A DNA stretch of 64,000 bases, taken from Bog-105 sp965277435 (GTDB taxonomy: Bacteria > Acidobacteriota > Terriglobia > Bryobacterales > Bryobacteraceae). This document shows positions 16,092 through 24,401 of the stretch, one piece after another. A program made the position numbers and the translations under genes. The DNA lies in contig OZ255821.1 in assembly GCA_965277435.1 (NCBI GenBank), positions 4,712,001-4,776,000 of the forward strand, written 5' to 3'. The stretch's first letter is position 1. Every line of letters begins with the position of its first letter. The notes below the pieces were generated by a model. The model did no database searches. It saw only the letters and a program-made list of their open reading frames with translations, and was not told the origin of the DNA.

Positions 16092-19000
16092 CTAGAATTG
16101 AAAGTGCAGACCGAACTGCATCTGGCGCATAGGCACTTGAATGTAAGTGATCTGCCCAGCGCCGCTCGAATCGATCTGCGAACTCGGATTGCCCAAATTC
16201 ACATGATTGAATACGTTAAGTGCATCGGCGCGCAGTTCGAGCTTATAGCGTTCGCTCAGCAGCACATTCTTCGATAACGACAGATCCGATTCCCAGAGAT
16301 TCGGCCCGCGTAGCGAATTGCGCCCCGCCGTTCCCTGCCGGAAGGGTTGCTGCGGTTCGCTGAAAGCCGCGACATTAAACCACTCATTTGCGTTTGGATT
16401 TGACACGTGCGGATTTCCGATTACGTCGGCTCGTAACTGGCTGAAGTCCGGATCGTTGAGAAGCGGTGCGTTGGACACTGTCGGGGTGAACGCGAGTCCA
16501 GTGCCAAAGGTATGGACTCCGCTCAACCGCCAGCCACCGAGCACTACATCGGCAATAGCATTGTTGCCGAGCTTCCAATGGCGACCGCGTCCCACCGGAA
16601 TATCGACGTTGTGCGTGAACGTGACCGCGTGCTCGCGATCCCACGACGCTGGACCGTAATCGTTGCGCCCATCATAAATGTTGGAAGGCGACCCACCACT
16701 GCCCTCCGACGCGTAATCGAGCGCCTTCGACCAGGTATAGGTCAACATGAAATCGATCCCACGTGAGAATTGCTTCTGAAATCGAGTCTGTAGCGCATTG
16801 TAATTGGAGGTGGAACAGTTGCAGTATTGGCCAATGAACTGTTCCAATCCGAACTGGTTATAAAACGGACGCCGTGGATCCACGTCGCCCGGACCGGGAA
16901 CCGCTTGATTGCGGTTCAGCGATTCGAACAGGTGGCGACCCACGTTCCCCACATAGGCGGCTTGCAGCGCGATTGTCGGAGTCAACTGCTGCTGGAATGT
17001 CAGATTCCAAAACTGGACCGACGGAATGCGATATGAACTGAGCGGATCTGTGAAGTAATTGATACCGATCCCGTCCGGTAGCAAATATCGTCCGTTGGAC
17101 CCGACTGGCGGATTCACTGGCGTGGGCGGACCATTCAGGATACTGAACGGTGCGAAGTAAATGTTGGACTGGTTGATACTTTGCGGATTTACGATCGGTG
17201 GATTGTAATCCGCGCCCTGCCCGAAAACCGATCCCAGACCGGCAGGATTGGCGCTGCTTCCGTATCCGGCACGAATAACTGTCTTTGGCGCCGCCTGATA
17301 AGCAATGCCAATGCGCGGCTGAAAAAGCTTGTTGTATGACTGCACGCCAAGATTGAGAGGAACATTGCCGACGCCCGCCACCAGCACTTCGCCCGTGCTG
17401 GGATCGAAGCTTCCAGCGCCTCCTGCTTTGGCGGCCGTTTGGGGCAAATAGTCTTCCCAGCGCAAACCGTAGGTCAAAGTCAGCTTCGACGTCACTCGCC
17501 AGGAATCTTGCGCGTAAAAGAATGTGCGCGTTTGACGAAGACCGGGATAGTAGTTGTAGGCCGTGTAGTAACGGTTAAAGGTAGCGGGGAGGCCCAACAG
17601 GTAAGAGCCAAGCCCTAAGCCGGTAGAAGCATTCCCTCCTGCGTTGGTATCAATTAAGGAGTCACCGGTCTCCGAAGCGTTGAAGGTAATTTCGCCGGAG
17701 CGGTGGCTGTCACTCGGAATGCGCTGCTGCTGTGCGCGGCGGATGTCCCCACCGAATTTAATGGTGTGATCTCCCGCTATCTTGGTCCAGTTGTTTACCC
17801 ACTGAAACTGGTTTTCCGTCTCTTTCAGCGGGCAATTGCATCCATTTACGTTGAGCCCATAACCAAAGTTGAAACCGCCGTCTCCGTTGATGTAAAAGGC
17901 CGGCAGGCCAGTGGTCGAAGCCGAGCCGGTATTCAGCCCGGGCAAGCCCGCATCTTGCGCCGGTGTGGTCCCTACGTCGTTCGGCTGGACGCGAATGCGA
18001 TACCGATAGAAACCGAACCGCGCGTCAGTCACAAGCGTTGGACTGAACGTATGATCGACGCCCAGCGCCAGGCTTTGATTCCGGTCTATCGAATCGCCCG
18101 AAAAGTTAAACGCTGACGGTCCACCACCCGCATCCCCGAAGGCCGCCGGTGAGTAGTTGTTGAAATCGGCCAGAGTGTAGCGGCCAAAGATGTGGGTGTT
18201 TGCCGTCAAATTGTAATCCACTCGTCCGTTGTATTGGTTGATGTCGAACCGCTGTCCGCTCTCGGTGATGAAGTTGTTGAAAAAACCGCTGCCGTTGTTC
18301 GGCCCCGGGATCAGTCCCAGCAGTTTCTGCATAGGAGCTGCCACAGGAATGATGTTCACCTGTCCGCCCTTCGAGTACACCTGGCGTCCAGAACCGTCAG
18401 GGTTTCCAGAGTTCGGGTCGAAGACCATGTTGCCGCGCGCGGCTGCCATTCCGCCCTCGGTCGTTGGCACCATTACCGGGTTGCTGCAAGGACTTGGGCT
18501 AGCCGTGCCGTCTGAGCAGATGTAATTTCCGAGCAGCGCGCTCAGGTCTCCGTTGCGTTCGGCTGCCGTCGGCACGGTTGTGAGGATGGAGCCTCCGGTG
18601 CGGCGGCGCGTCCCCTGATAGTCGAAGAAGCCGAACAGCTTGTCCTTCAGCACCGGAAATCCGACCGATCCGCCGAACTGATTCCAGCGAAGTGGCGGGT
18701 TCAACTGGGTGAATGGATTCGTCGCGTTAGTAATGTTGTTCCGCAGAAACTCGAACGCTGACCCATGCCATTGGTTGGTGCCCGATTTAGTCGTGGCCTG
18801 GATCAGCGCTCCGGAAACAGACCCGAACTCCGCATCGTAATTGCTGGTAGAAACCTTGAAATCCTGTAACGAATCGATATCCGGATTGACCACCGCTATG
18901 CCCAGAATTGCGCTCTGATTCTCGGTTCCGTCGAGCAGAAAACCGTTCGCCGTGAAGAACTGGCCGTTGGCATCTACCTGGATTCCGCCTTGCGGATTTT

Positions 19001-19514
19001 CACTCGTCGCGATCTGAAAAGTCTGGTTGAGCAAGACCCCCGGAACAATCAGCAGCAGGTTCGTCACGTTGCGATCGAGTACAGGCAGTTGCTGAACCTG
19101 CGCACCGGTCAGCGTCGTAGCGACTTCCGCCCGGTCCGTGGTCAGTAGCGGCGTAGCATCTGTGATTTCGACAGTGGTTTGTACATTGGCCGGAGAAAGC
19201 TTTGCCTCCACTGGGGTCGTGGCGTCGACCTGCACCGTCGCGTTCTCGGTGAAACCTGCAAATCCCGCGCTCGAAACTTTAACTTGATAGTGGCCCGCCA
19301 GCAAATGAGTCTGCGAGAAATTCCCGTCATTGCTGCTCTTGACGGTGTACACGGCGCCCCGATCGAGGTCCGTAATGGTGATTTCCGCATTCGGAACCGC
19401 GGCGCCTGTTGGATCCTGTACCGTTCCTGTGATACTGCCGGAAACCGCCTGGCCGAAGGCCGCCGAAGCGGTGAGTAGACCCAGCGCGAGAATGTACCTG
19501 AGACTCTTGAACAT
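16092..19514 (-). CDS. Oar-like TonB-dependent receptor (second copy)
   Basis: 1140 residues. Signal peptide (1-22), carboxypeptidase-regulatory-like domain (about 24-105, VSGSITGTVQDPTGAAVPNAEI), plug (about 140-240) and a barrel closing with a final MQFGLHFQF. It lies between, and is convergent with, the first PIG-L deacetylase (17 nt between stops) and divergent from the cytochrome/monooxygenase gene. The context suggests uptake or binding of the substrate handled by these secreted enzymes, but this is inference. No in-frame interruption is seen. Confidence 0.93.
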   Translation of the reverse strand: MFKSLRYILALGLLTASAAFGQAVSGSITGTVQDPTGAAVPNAEITITDLDRGAVYTVKSSNDGNFSQTHLLAGHYQVKVSSAGFAGFTENATVQVDATTPVEAKLSPANVQTTVEITDATPLLTTDRAEVATTLTGAQVQQLPVLDRNVTNLLLIVPGVLLNQTFQIATSENPQGGIQVDANGQFFTANGFLLDGTENQSAILGIAVVNPDIDSLQDFKVSTSNYDAEFGSVSGALIQATTKSGTNQWHGSAFEFLRNNITNATNPFTQLNPPLRWNQFGGSVGFPVLKDKLFGFFDYQGTRRRTGGSILTTVPTAAERNGDLSALLGNYICSDGTASPSPCSNPVMVPTTEGGMAAARGNMVFDPNSGNPDGSGRQVYSKGGQVNIIPVAAPMQKLLGLIPGPNNGSGFFNNFITESGQRFDINQYNGRVDYNLTANTHIFGRYTLADFNNYSPAAFGDAGGGPSAFNFSGDSIDRNQSLALGVDHTFSPTLVTDARFGFYRYRIRVQPNDVGTTPAQDAGLPGLNTGSASTTGLPAFYINGDGGFNFGYGLNVNGCNCPLKETENQFQWVNNWTKIAGDHTIKFGGDIRRAQQQRIPSDSHRSGEITFNASETGDSLIDTNAGGNASTGLGLGSYLLGLPATFNRYYTAYNYYPGLRQTRTFFYAQDSWRVTSKLTLTYGLRWEDYLPQTAAKAGGAGSFDPSTGEVLVAGVGNVPLNLGVQSYNKLFQPRIGIAYQAAPKTVIRAGYGSSANPAGLGSVFGQGADYNPPIVNPQSINQSNIYFAPFSILNGPPTPVNPPVGSNGRYLLPDGIGINYFTDPLSSYRIPSVQFWNLTFQQQLTPTIALQAAYVGNVGRHLFESLNRNQAVPGPGDVDPRRPFYNQFGLEQFIGQYCNCSTSNYNALQTRFQKQFSRGIDFMLTYTWSKALDYASEGSGGSPSNIYDGRNDYGPASWDREHAVTFTHNVDIPVGRGRHWKLGNNAIADVVLGGWRLSGVHTFGTGLAFTPTVSNAPLLNDPDFSQLRADVIGNPHVSNPNANEWFNVAAFSEPQQPFRQGTAGRNSLRGPNLWESDLSLSKNVLLSERYKLELRADALNVFNHVNLGNPSSQIDSSGAGQITYIQVPMRQMQFGLHFQF

Positions 19515-19541
19515 AGAAATGTCGCCCTCTGAATAAGAGTT

Positions 19542-19571
19542 AGTCTATTGAACTGCTCAAGATAGAGTCAA
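19542..19571 (-). promoter_or_regulatory. Candidate promoter of the second Oar-like receptor
   Basis: Reading on the minus strand: TTGACT (19571-19566), 18-bp spacer, TAGACT (19547-19542). The -35 matches consensus at 5 of 6 and the -10 at 4 of 6. It ends 27 bp before the start codon at 19514. Confidence 0.5.
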
Positions 19572-19633
19572 GGAATTAAGTAAAACCCGCAGCGAATTGT
19601 AGTGAAATAGATAAACCGGTCACTCACAAAAAC

Positions 19634-21013
19634 ATGAACATCCCTCAGATCCTGATGTTCGGACTCACTATAGGCGGACTGTCCGCCGCCGACCTCACAT
19701 TTTCGAAGGACGTTGCTCCTATCTTCTACCAGAAGTGTGTCAACTGCCACCACCCAGGCGACATTGCGCCGATGTCGCTCCTCACCTTTTCCGTCGCTCG
19801 CCCCTGGGCCCGGGCCATCCGTCAGGCAGTGCTCACGAAGCAGATGCCGCCCTGGCATGCCGATCCACACTATGGAAAATTCGAGAATGATCCGAGTTTG
19901 AGCCCGCAGGAAATCGACGTCATTCGCACTTGGGTCGATCAAGGCGCCCAGGAAGGTAATTCGAAGGATCTTCCCCCCGCACCCTCTTTCGCCGAGGGCT
20001 GGCGAATCGGCAAACCCGACATTATTTTCTCAATGCCGAACGAGTACACCGTCCGGGCGAATGCCTCCGACGACTACCAGGATTTCACCGACATAGCGAC
20101 GAACTTCCGCGAGGATAGGTGGGTGACGGCGGTCGAATTGCGGCCCGGCAACCGCAAAATAGTGCACCACGCCCACGTGTACATCGTTCCTCCAAAGCCG
20201 ACGCGGCGAGGACCAGCGGCAGCTCCTTCGCTTTTCGAGCGCTTCACTTACAAAGAAGGCAGCATCCGCCACATTCGTCTCGACGTCCCCGTCGTCAATG
20301 ACGCGTGCCGGGAACTCGGCGAGGGCGGACTCCCGGATCAAAAGTTTCATGAAGAAGCACAGGAACTCACAACTTTCGTTCCTGGAAGATCCCCCGAAGT
20401 CTATCCGCCTGGTTACGCGCGTTTGATTCCGGCCGGCTCTACCATCACCTTTCAGATTCACTATGCAAAGGGCACCGGCAAGGAAGAGAAAGATCGATCC
20501 AGTGTTGGTTTCGTTTTTGCAAAAGAACCTCCCAGGAAGGTTTTGCGGCGCTTGGACATGGATGCCTATCTGTTTCAGATACCAGCCGGCGCACCGAATC
20601 ACGAGGTAACTTTCTGTTACGACTTTAAAGAGAACGCGCGTCTGCTCGCGTTTACACCGCATATGCACTTTCGCGGCAAAGACATGAAGTGGGAGTTGAT
20701 GCGCCCTGATGCCACCAAAGAGACCCTCCTGTCGATTCCGCGCTACGACTTCAACTGGCAAATCGAGTACAAGCTTAAGGACCCGGTACCCGCGCCTAAA
20801 GGAAGCCGTCTCATTGTCACCGCGCACTTCGATAACTCCGCAAACAATCCAGCTAACCCTGATCCTGCGAGAACAATTCGATGGGGAGAGCCCACTTCCG
20901 AAGAGATGGCGGCTTCCTGGGTGCTCTATGACTTGCCCGAAGAGGGTCCGCCGCTTTTTAGGCCACTTCGCCAAAGTACCGACGCTTTCGCTAACACACC
21001 CGGGAACAAGTGA
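19634..21013 (+). CDS. Secreted cytochrome c/copper-monooxygenase-like protein
   Basis: 459 residues. Signal peptide (about 1-18), then a class I cytochrome c-like domain (about 20-115) with the heme motif CVNCH (35-39) and a plausible axial methionine in KQMPPWHAD (M71). The C-terminal two thirds (about 150-440) contain HHAHVYIV and FTPHMHFRGKDMKWEL, resembling copper-binding histidines of ascorbate-dependent (PHM-like) monooxygenases. Such fusions are frequent in planctomycetes and acidobacteria and their substrate is not known. The gene overlaps the second PIG-L gene by 4 nt, so it is co-translated with a deacetylase. Confidence 0.85.
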   Translation: MNIPQILMFGLTIGGLSAADLTFSKDVAPIFYQKCVNCHHPGDIAPMSLLTFSVARPWARAIRQAVLTKQMPPWHADPHYGKFENDPSLSPQEIDVIRTWVDQGAQEGNSKDLPPAPSFAEGWRIGKPDIIFSMPNEYTVRANASDDYQDFTDIATNFREDRWVTAVELRPGNRKIVHHAHVYIVPPKPTRRGPAAAPSLFERFTYKEGSIRHIRLDVPVVNDACRELGEGGLPDQKFHEEAQELTTFVPGRSPEVYPPGYARLIPAGSTITFQIHYAKGTGKEEKDRSSVGFVFAKEPPRKVLRRLDMDAYLFQIPAGAPNHEVTFCYDFKENARLLAFTPHMHFRGKDMKWELMRPDATKETLLSIPRYDFNWQIEYKLKDPVPAPKGSRLIVTAHFDNSANNPANPDPARTIRWGEPTSEEMAASWVLYDLPEEGPPLFRPLRQSTDAFANTPGNK

Positions 21014-22428
21014 CGATGAAGGACTCGATCACGATATTTGGGCTTTCACTTGGTTTAGCTTGTCTCCTGACGGCGCAAGACATCCCCAAAGCCCCCCAGG
21101 CTCTCCAACCCGACGACCGATACAAAGCCGATGTATTGCTGGTGGTCGCCCATCCTGATGACGACACCACCATCGGCGGTTATCTCGCAAGGCTCGCCGA
21201 CCAGCACAAACGCGTTGCGGTCATTTACGCCTCGTCCGGCGACGGCGGCGGCGACGAAATGGGCAATGAGGCCGGTCGAACATTGGGCCAGATGCGCATC
21301 CTCGAATCGCGCAAGGCTCTCGAGTCACTTGGCATTGAGAACGTGTGGTTTTTGGGAGGCAGCGACACGCCGGGCCAGAATGTCCTCTGGGCACTGGACC
21401 ACTGGAATCATGGTCGCGCCCTCGACGAAGTGGTGCGGCTTGTCCGGCTAACGCGCCCGGAAGTCATCTTGACGTGGCTTCCCGATACCGTGGCCGGCGA
21501 AAACCATTCCGACCACCAGGCCGCCGGTGTGCTCGCTACCGAAGCATTCGACCTGGCCGGCGATCGCACCAAATTCTCTGAGCAGGTTTCACCGGCGCGA
21601 GACCGAACCGGCATGATGAATTACACCGAAGGTCTTCAAACCTGGCAGCCTCAGAAAATCTACTACTTCACGGATGCGTTCGAGAACTTCATTCCGTACT
21701 GGCATGACCCGCGAGTCTTGTCGCCTTTTCGGAAGAATTTTCTGGACGGCCAAGGCCCGAGTTACTCGACTACCGATATCTCGTCGCTAAAACATCAGTC
21801 GTACGCGAGACTGGCCGCCGAGCATCTGAGCTTCTATGGCACTCAGGACGCAAAACTCGGTCGGCGCGCGCTCCAAAACCAAAACTTCAAAGACTTCGAG
21901 TTCCCGGTTCGCTTCATCTTCGGCAAGTCAGTGGTTGGCGGAAGCGTCACGGGCGATATCTTCGATAGGACCAGTCCGGATCCCGTCCCCTTTGCGCCCG
22001 TTGCAGGTTATAGCCCCGCCCGTAGCGAAGGCATAGCGGTGTCCATCGGCGATCCCTGGCTCTTCTACGCGCAATTCTGGAAAGCGCACAACCTGGAACA
22101 TCTGGCAAAACTGCTGCCTGTCCCCGAAGTGGGTATGGATTTCGGCGGCACTCTGCGTATCCCAATAATTATCGAAAACCAAACGCCCGATTCCGAGGAG
22201 ATTACTCTGACTCCCGTGCTCCCGGCGGGCTGGGTCGAAAAATCACCCTATCGCCGCTTCGACGTCGCGCCTCGCCAGTCCTACCCGCTGCTGATGCAGG
22301 TCGTTGCGCCGGAAAGCGGGAAACGGCAATGGCAAGAGCTTTCCTGGAACGCCAAGTCCGGCGGCCGCAACCTGGGTAATATCAACCTGCGCGTTTATCT
22401 AGGGAAGGGAAGCGCGCTTCCGCAGTAA
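21010..22428 (+). CDS. Secreted PIG-L family deacetylase (paralogue)
   Basis: 472 residues. Start is GTG at 21010 overlapping the preceding TGA stop (GTGA); ATG at 21016 is an alternative. Signal peptide to about residue 23, zinc motif HPDDD at 48-52 (glutamate of the usual HPDDE replaced by aspartate), WLPDTVAGENHSDHQAAG downstream, and a C-terminal NEW3-like sandwich (LPAGW, DVAPRQSYPLL). It is clearly related over its length to the deacetylase at 14725-16074 (shared VAHPDD, NVWFL, DTPGQ, WNHG, VRLVRLTRP, AGENH and DHQAAG blocks). Predicted extracytoplasmic N-deacetylase acting with the cytochrome/monooxygenase-like partner. Confidence 0.9.
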   Translation: MTMKDSITIFGLSLGLACLLTAQDIPKAPQALQPDDRYKADVLLVVAHPDDDTTIGGYLARLADQHKRVAVIYASSGDGGGDEMGNEAGRTLGQMRILESRKALESLGIENVWFLGGSDTPGQNVLWALDHWNHGRALDEVVRLVRLTRPEVILTWLPDTVAGENHSDHQAAGVLATEAFDLAGDRTKFSEQVSPARDRTGMMNYTEGLQTWQPQKIYYFTDAFENFIPYWHDPRVLSPFRKNFLDGQGPSYSTTDISSLKHQSYARLAAEHLSFYGTQDAKLGRRALQNQNFKDFEFPVRFIFGKSVVGGSVTGDIFDRTSPDPVPFAPVAGYSPARSEGIAVSIGDPWLFYAQFWKAHNLEHLAKLLPVPEVGMDFGGTLRIPIIIENQTPDSEEITLTPVLPAGWVEKSPYRRFDVAPRQSYPLLMQVVAPESGKRQWQELSWNAKSGGRNLGNINLRVYLGKGSALPQ

Positions 22429-22434
22429 GCATTC

Positions 22435-22443
22435 TGTTATAGT
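22435..22443 (+). promoter_or_regulatory. Extended -10 promoter before the ankyrin gene leader
   Basis: TGTTATAGT reads as TGnTATAAT with one mismatch. It begins 7 nt after the PIG-L stop, so the ankyrin gene may be transcribed separately, with transcription starting near 22450. Confidence 0.5.
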
Positions 22444-22449
22444 TGAATT

Positions 22450-22557
22450 CGCAAATTCAGGTTGCACCCCGTCCGCGGAAAGGGAAGATCCCACCTGAAC
22501 CCGTTTTTGAATTCGAGTATTTACTTCTTCTGCCCGTCATAGCGGACACCGGGCCAT
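22450..22557 (+). ncRNA. Candidate structured leader RNA upstream of the ankyrin gene
   Basis: TTCAGGT (22456-22462) pairs perfectly with ACCTGAA (22493-22499), enclosing a GC-rich apical part that includes GGGA-AGA-TCCC (22482-22492) and CCGCGG. CCCG and five T's (22504-22508) follow, so the element could act as a terminator-like hairpin. A second hairpin, GCCC-GTC-ATAGCG-GAC-ACC-GGGC (22532-22554), ends just before the ribosome binding site. The CCCACCTGAACCC stretch recalls the 3' arm of 6S RNA, but the rest of a 6S fold is not there. Class unknown. Confidence 0.4.
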
Positions 22558-22567
22558 AGGAGAAGTG

Positions 22568-24049
22568 ATGTCCCGTCAACTACCTGAAAAACCCAATCTC
22601 GAATTTCTCAAGAAACAAGCCAAAGAACTGCAGCGAAGCACGCCGGAGGGCAAACTGGCGGATGCCCAACACACAGTGGCCAATGAGTACGGTTTCGCCA
22701 CTTGGACGAAGCTGAAGTCCCATATTGAGGCACTGGGGCTCACTCCGGCGCAGAAGCTGAAGAGCGCCGTGTGCGACAGCGATGCATCGCGCATGCGCGA
22801 GGTCCTCGATCGCTATCCCGACCTGCGGGCGAAGATCGACGATCCGCTGCCCGACTACGGTTTCGGCCAGCACGCCTTGTTCGCGGCTGTACAGCGGAGC
22901 GATCGCGCGACCATCGATCTGTTACTGCGCAACGGAGCCGACATCCGGAAACGAACCGAATGGTGGGCGGGCGGATTCGGCGTGCTCGACGATTGCGATC
23001 CGAGCTTGCTCGAGTTTCTGCTGGAACGCGGTGCGGAGCTGGATGCGCATTCTGCTGCCCGGCTGGGCATCATGCCGAAGCTGCGCGAACTGGTGGCGGC
23101 AAATGCCGATGTCGTGCACGCACGAGGTGGAGACGGACAAATGCCGCTGCACTTTGCTTCCACGGTGGAAGTGGCGAACTTCCTTCTCGAGAACGGCGCA
23201 GAAATCGACGCGCGCGATGTGGACCATGAATCGACGCCGGCTCAGTACATGCTGCGGGTGGACCAGAGACGGCACTATCCGAAGGACCGGCAGGATGTGG
23301 CCCGATACCTGGTGTCAATTGGATGCCACACAGACATCTTGCTGGCGGCTGCGCTCGGAGACATCAATCTTGTGCGTTGGCACCTGGACCGCGATCCCGC
23401 TTGTGTCCGCATGAGTGTATCCGACGAATGGTTTCCCAAGCAGGATCCGCGCGCGGGCGGCTCTATTTATATTTGGACACTGGGCGCGCATCGCACCGCA
23501 CATTCCGTCGCGCGCGATTTCGGTCACGAGCAGGTTTTTCAACTGCTGCTGGCGCGCACCCCGGACGACCTGAAGCTGGCGCTGGCGTGCGAGCTCGGCG
23601 ACGAAGCCGTCTTCAATGAATTCTTGTCGCAGCATCCCGATGCGGCCAAAACATTGTCGGAGGCAGACCAGCGCAAGCTGCCAAACGCTGCCCAGAACAA
23701 CAACACAAAAGCCGTCCGACTGATGTTGGAAGCGGGCTGGCCTGTAGACACACCGGGAGACATGGGAGCGACCGCCCTGCACTGGGCTGGCTTCAACGGC
23801 AATGCGCAAATGGCTCGCGAAATTTTGCAGTTCCATCCCACCCTCGAACTGAAATCGCGCGAGTATGAGGGAACGCCTCTGGGATGGGCCATCTACGCCT
23901 CCGGAAATGGCTGGCGTCGAGACACCGGAGATTTCGTGGGAACGGTCCAGGCGCTGCGCGACGCAGGGTCGCAAATACCGCCGCATGCCGAGGACCTGGA
24001 ACCGAGCGAAGCGGTGCTGCAGTTGCTCGACGAAGAGCTGTTGCCATGA
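22568..24049 (+). CDS. Ankyrin-repeat protein
   Basis: 493 residues from ATG at 22568, 5 nt after AGGAG (22558-22562); GTG at 22565 is too close to that site. The N-terminus (LPEKPNLEFLKKQAKELQRS ... NEYGFATWTKLKSHIE) is a helical module common on bacterial ankyrin proteins. Ankyrin repeats follow in several blocks, for instance GQHALFAAVQRSDRATIDLLLRNGA, MPLHFASTVEVANFLLENGAEID and TALHWAGFNGNAQMAREIL. No signal peptide, so cytoplasmic protein-protein interaction is likely. The partner is unknown. Its stop overlaps the start of a small membrane protein gene. Confidence 0.92.
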   Translation: MSRQLPEKPNLEFLKKQAKELQRSTPEGKLADAQHTVANEYGFATWTKLKSHIEALGLTPAQKLKSAVCDSDASRMREVLDRYPDLRAKIDDPLPDYGFGQHALFAAVQRSDRATIDLLLRNGADIRKRTEWWAGGFGVLDDCDPSLLEFLLERGAELDAHSAARLGIMPKLRELVAANADVVHARGGDGQMPLHFASTVEVANFLLENGAEIDARDVDHESTPAQYMLRVDQRRHYPKDRQDVARYLVSIGCHTDILLAAALGDINLVRWHLDRDPACVRMSVSDEWFPKQDPRAGGSIYIWTLGAHRTAHSVARDFGHEQVFQLLLARTPDDLKLALACELGDEAVFNEFLSQHPDAAKTLSEADQRKLPNAAQNNNTKAVRLMLEAGWPVDTPGDMGATALHWAGFNGNAQMAREILQFHPTLELKSREYEGTPLGWAIYASGNGWRRDTGDFVGTVQALRDAGSQIPPHAEDLEPSEAVLQLLDEELLP

Positions 24050-24396
24050 ACGGGATCCACCGTCCCCTCTCCGTGATCATAGTCGCTTGCGTATACATCC
24101 TAATCGGCGCCATCGGCTTTGCCTATCACTTCACAGAATTCGAGGCGTCGCATCCGTTTCAGTCCGGCATCGTTTGGATTGAACTTCTCCGTCTCCTAGC
24201 GATTGTATGTGGTGTGTATCTCTTCCTCGGCTACAACTGGGCGCGCTGGCTGGCGCTCGCCTGGATCGCTTTTCATGTGATCCTGAGTGCCTTTCACTCA
24301 TTGCCCGAGTTCGCTATTCACTCTCTGTTCTGCGCCGTAATCGCCTGGTGTCTTTTCCGACCCGCCGTTACGCCATATTTTCGTGTTACGACGTAG
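24046..24396 (+). CDS. Small multi-helix membrane protein
   Basis: 116 residues with four hydrophobic segments (about 8-27, 41-60, 63-80 and 86-105). ATG at 24046 overlaps the ankyrin gene stop by 4 nt, so the two are co-translated. No recognisable domain. A role linked to the ankyrin protein is possible from coupling only. Its stop faces the GH36 gene 5 nt away. Confidence 0.8.
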   Translation: MNGIHRPLSVIIVACVYILIGAIGFAYHFTEFEASHPFQSGIVWIELLRLLAIVCGVYLFLGYNWARWLALAWIAFHVILSAFHSLPEFAIHSLFCAVIAWCLFRPAVTPYFRVTT

Positions 24397-24401
24397 CGGC
24401 A

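Noticed and set aside
22440..22560. 6S RNA
   Set aside because: Only a short block (CCCACCTGAACCC) resembles 6S; the long 5' arm and central bubble cannot be built because the upstream sequence is the coding end of the PIG-L gene.
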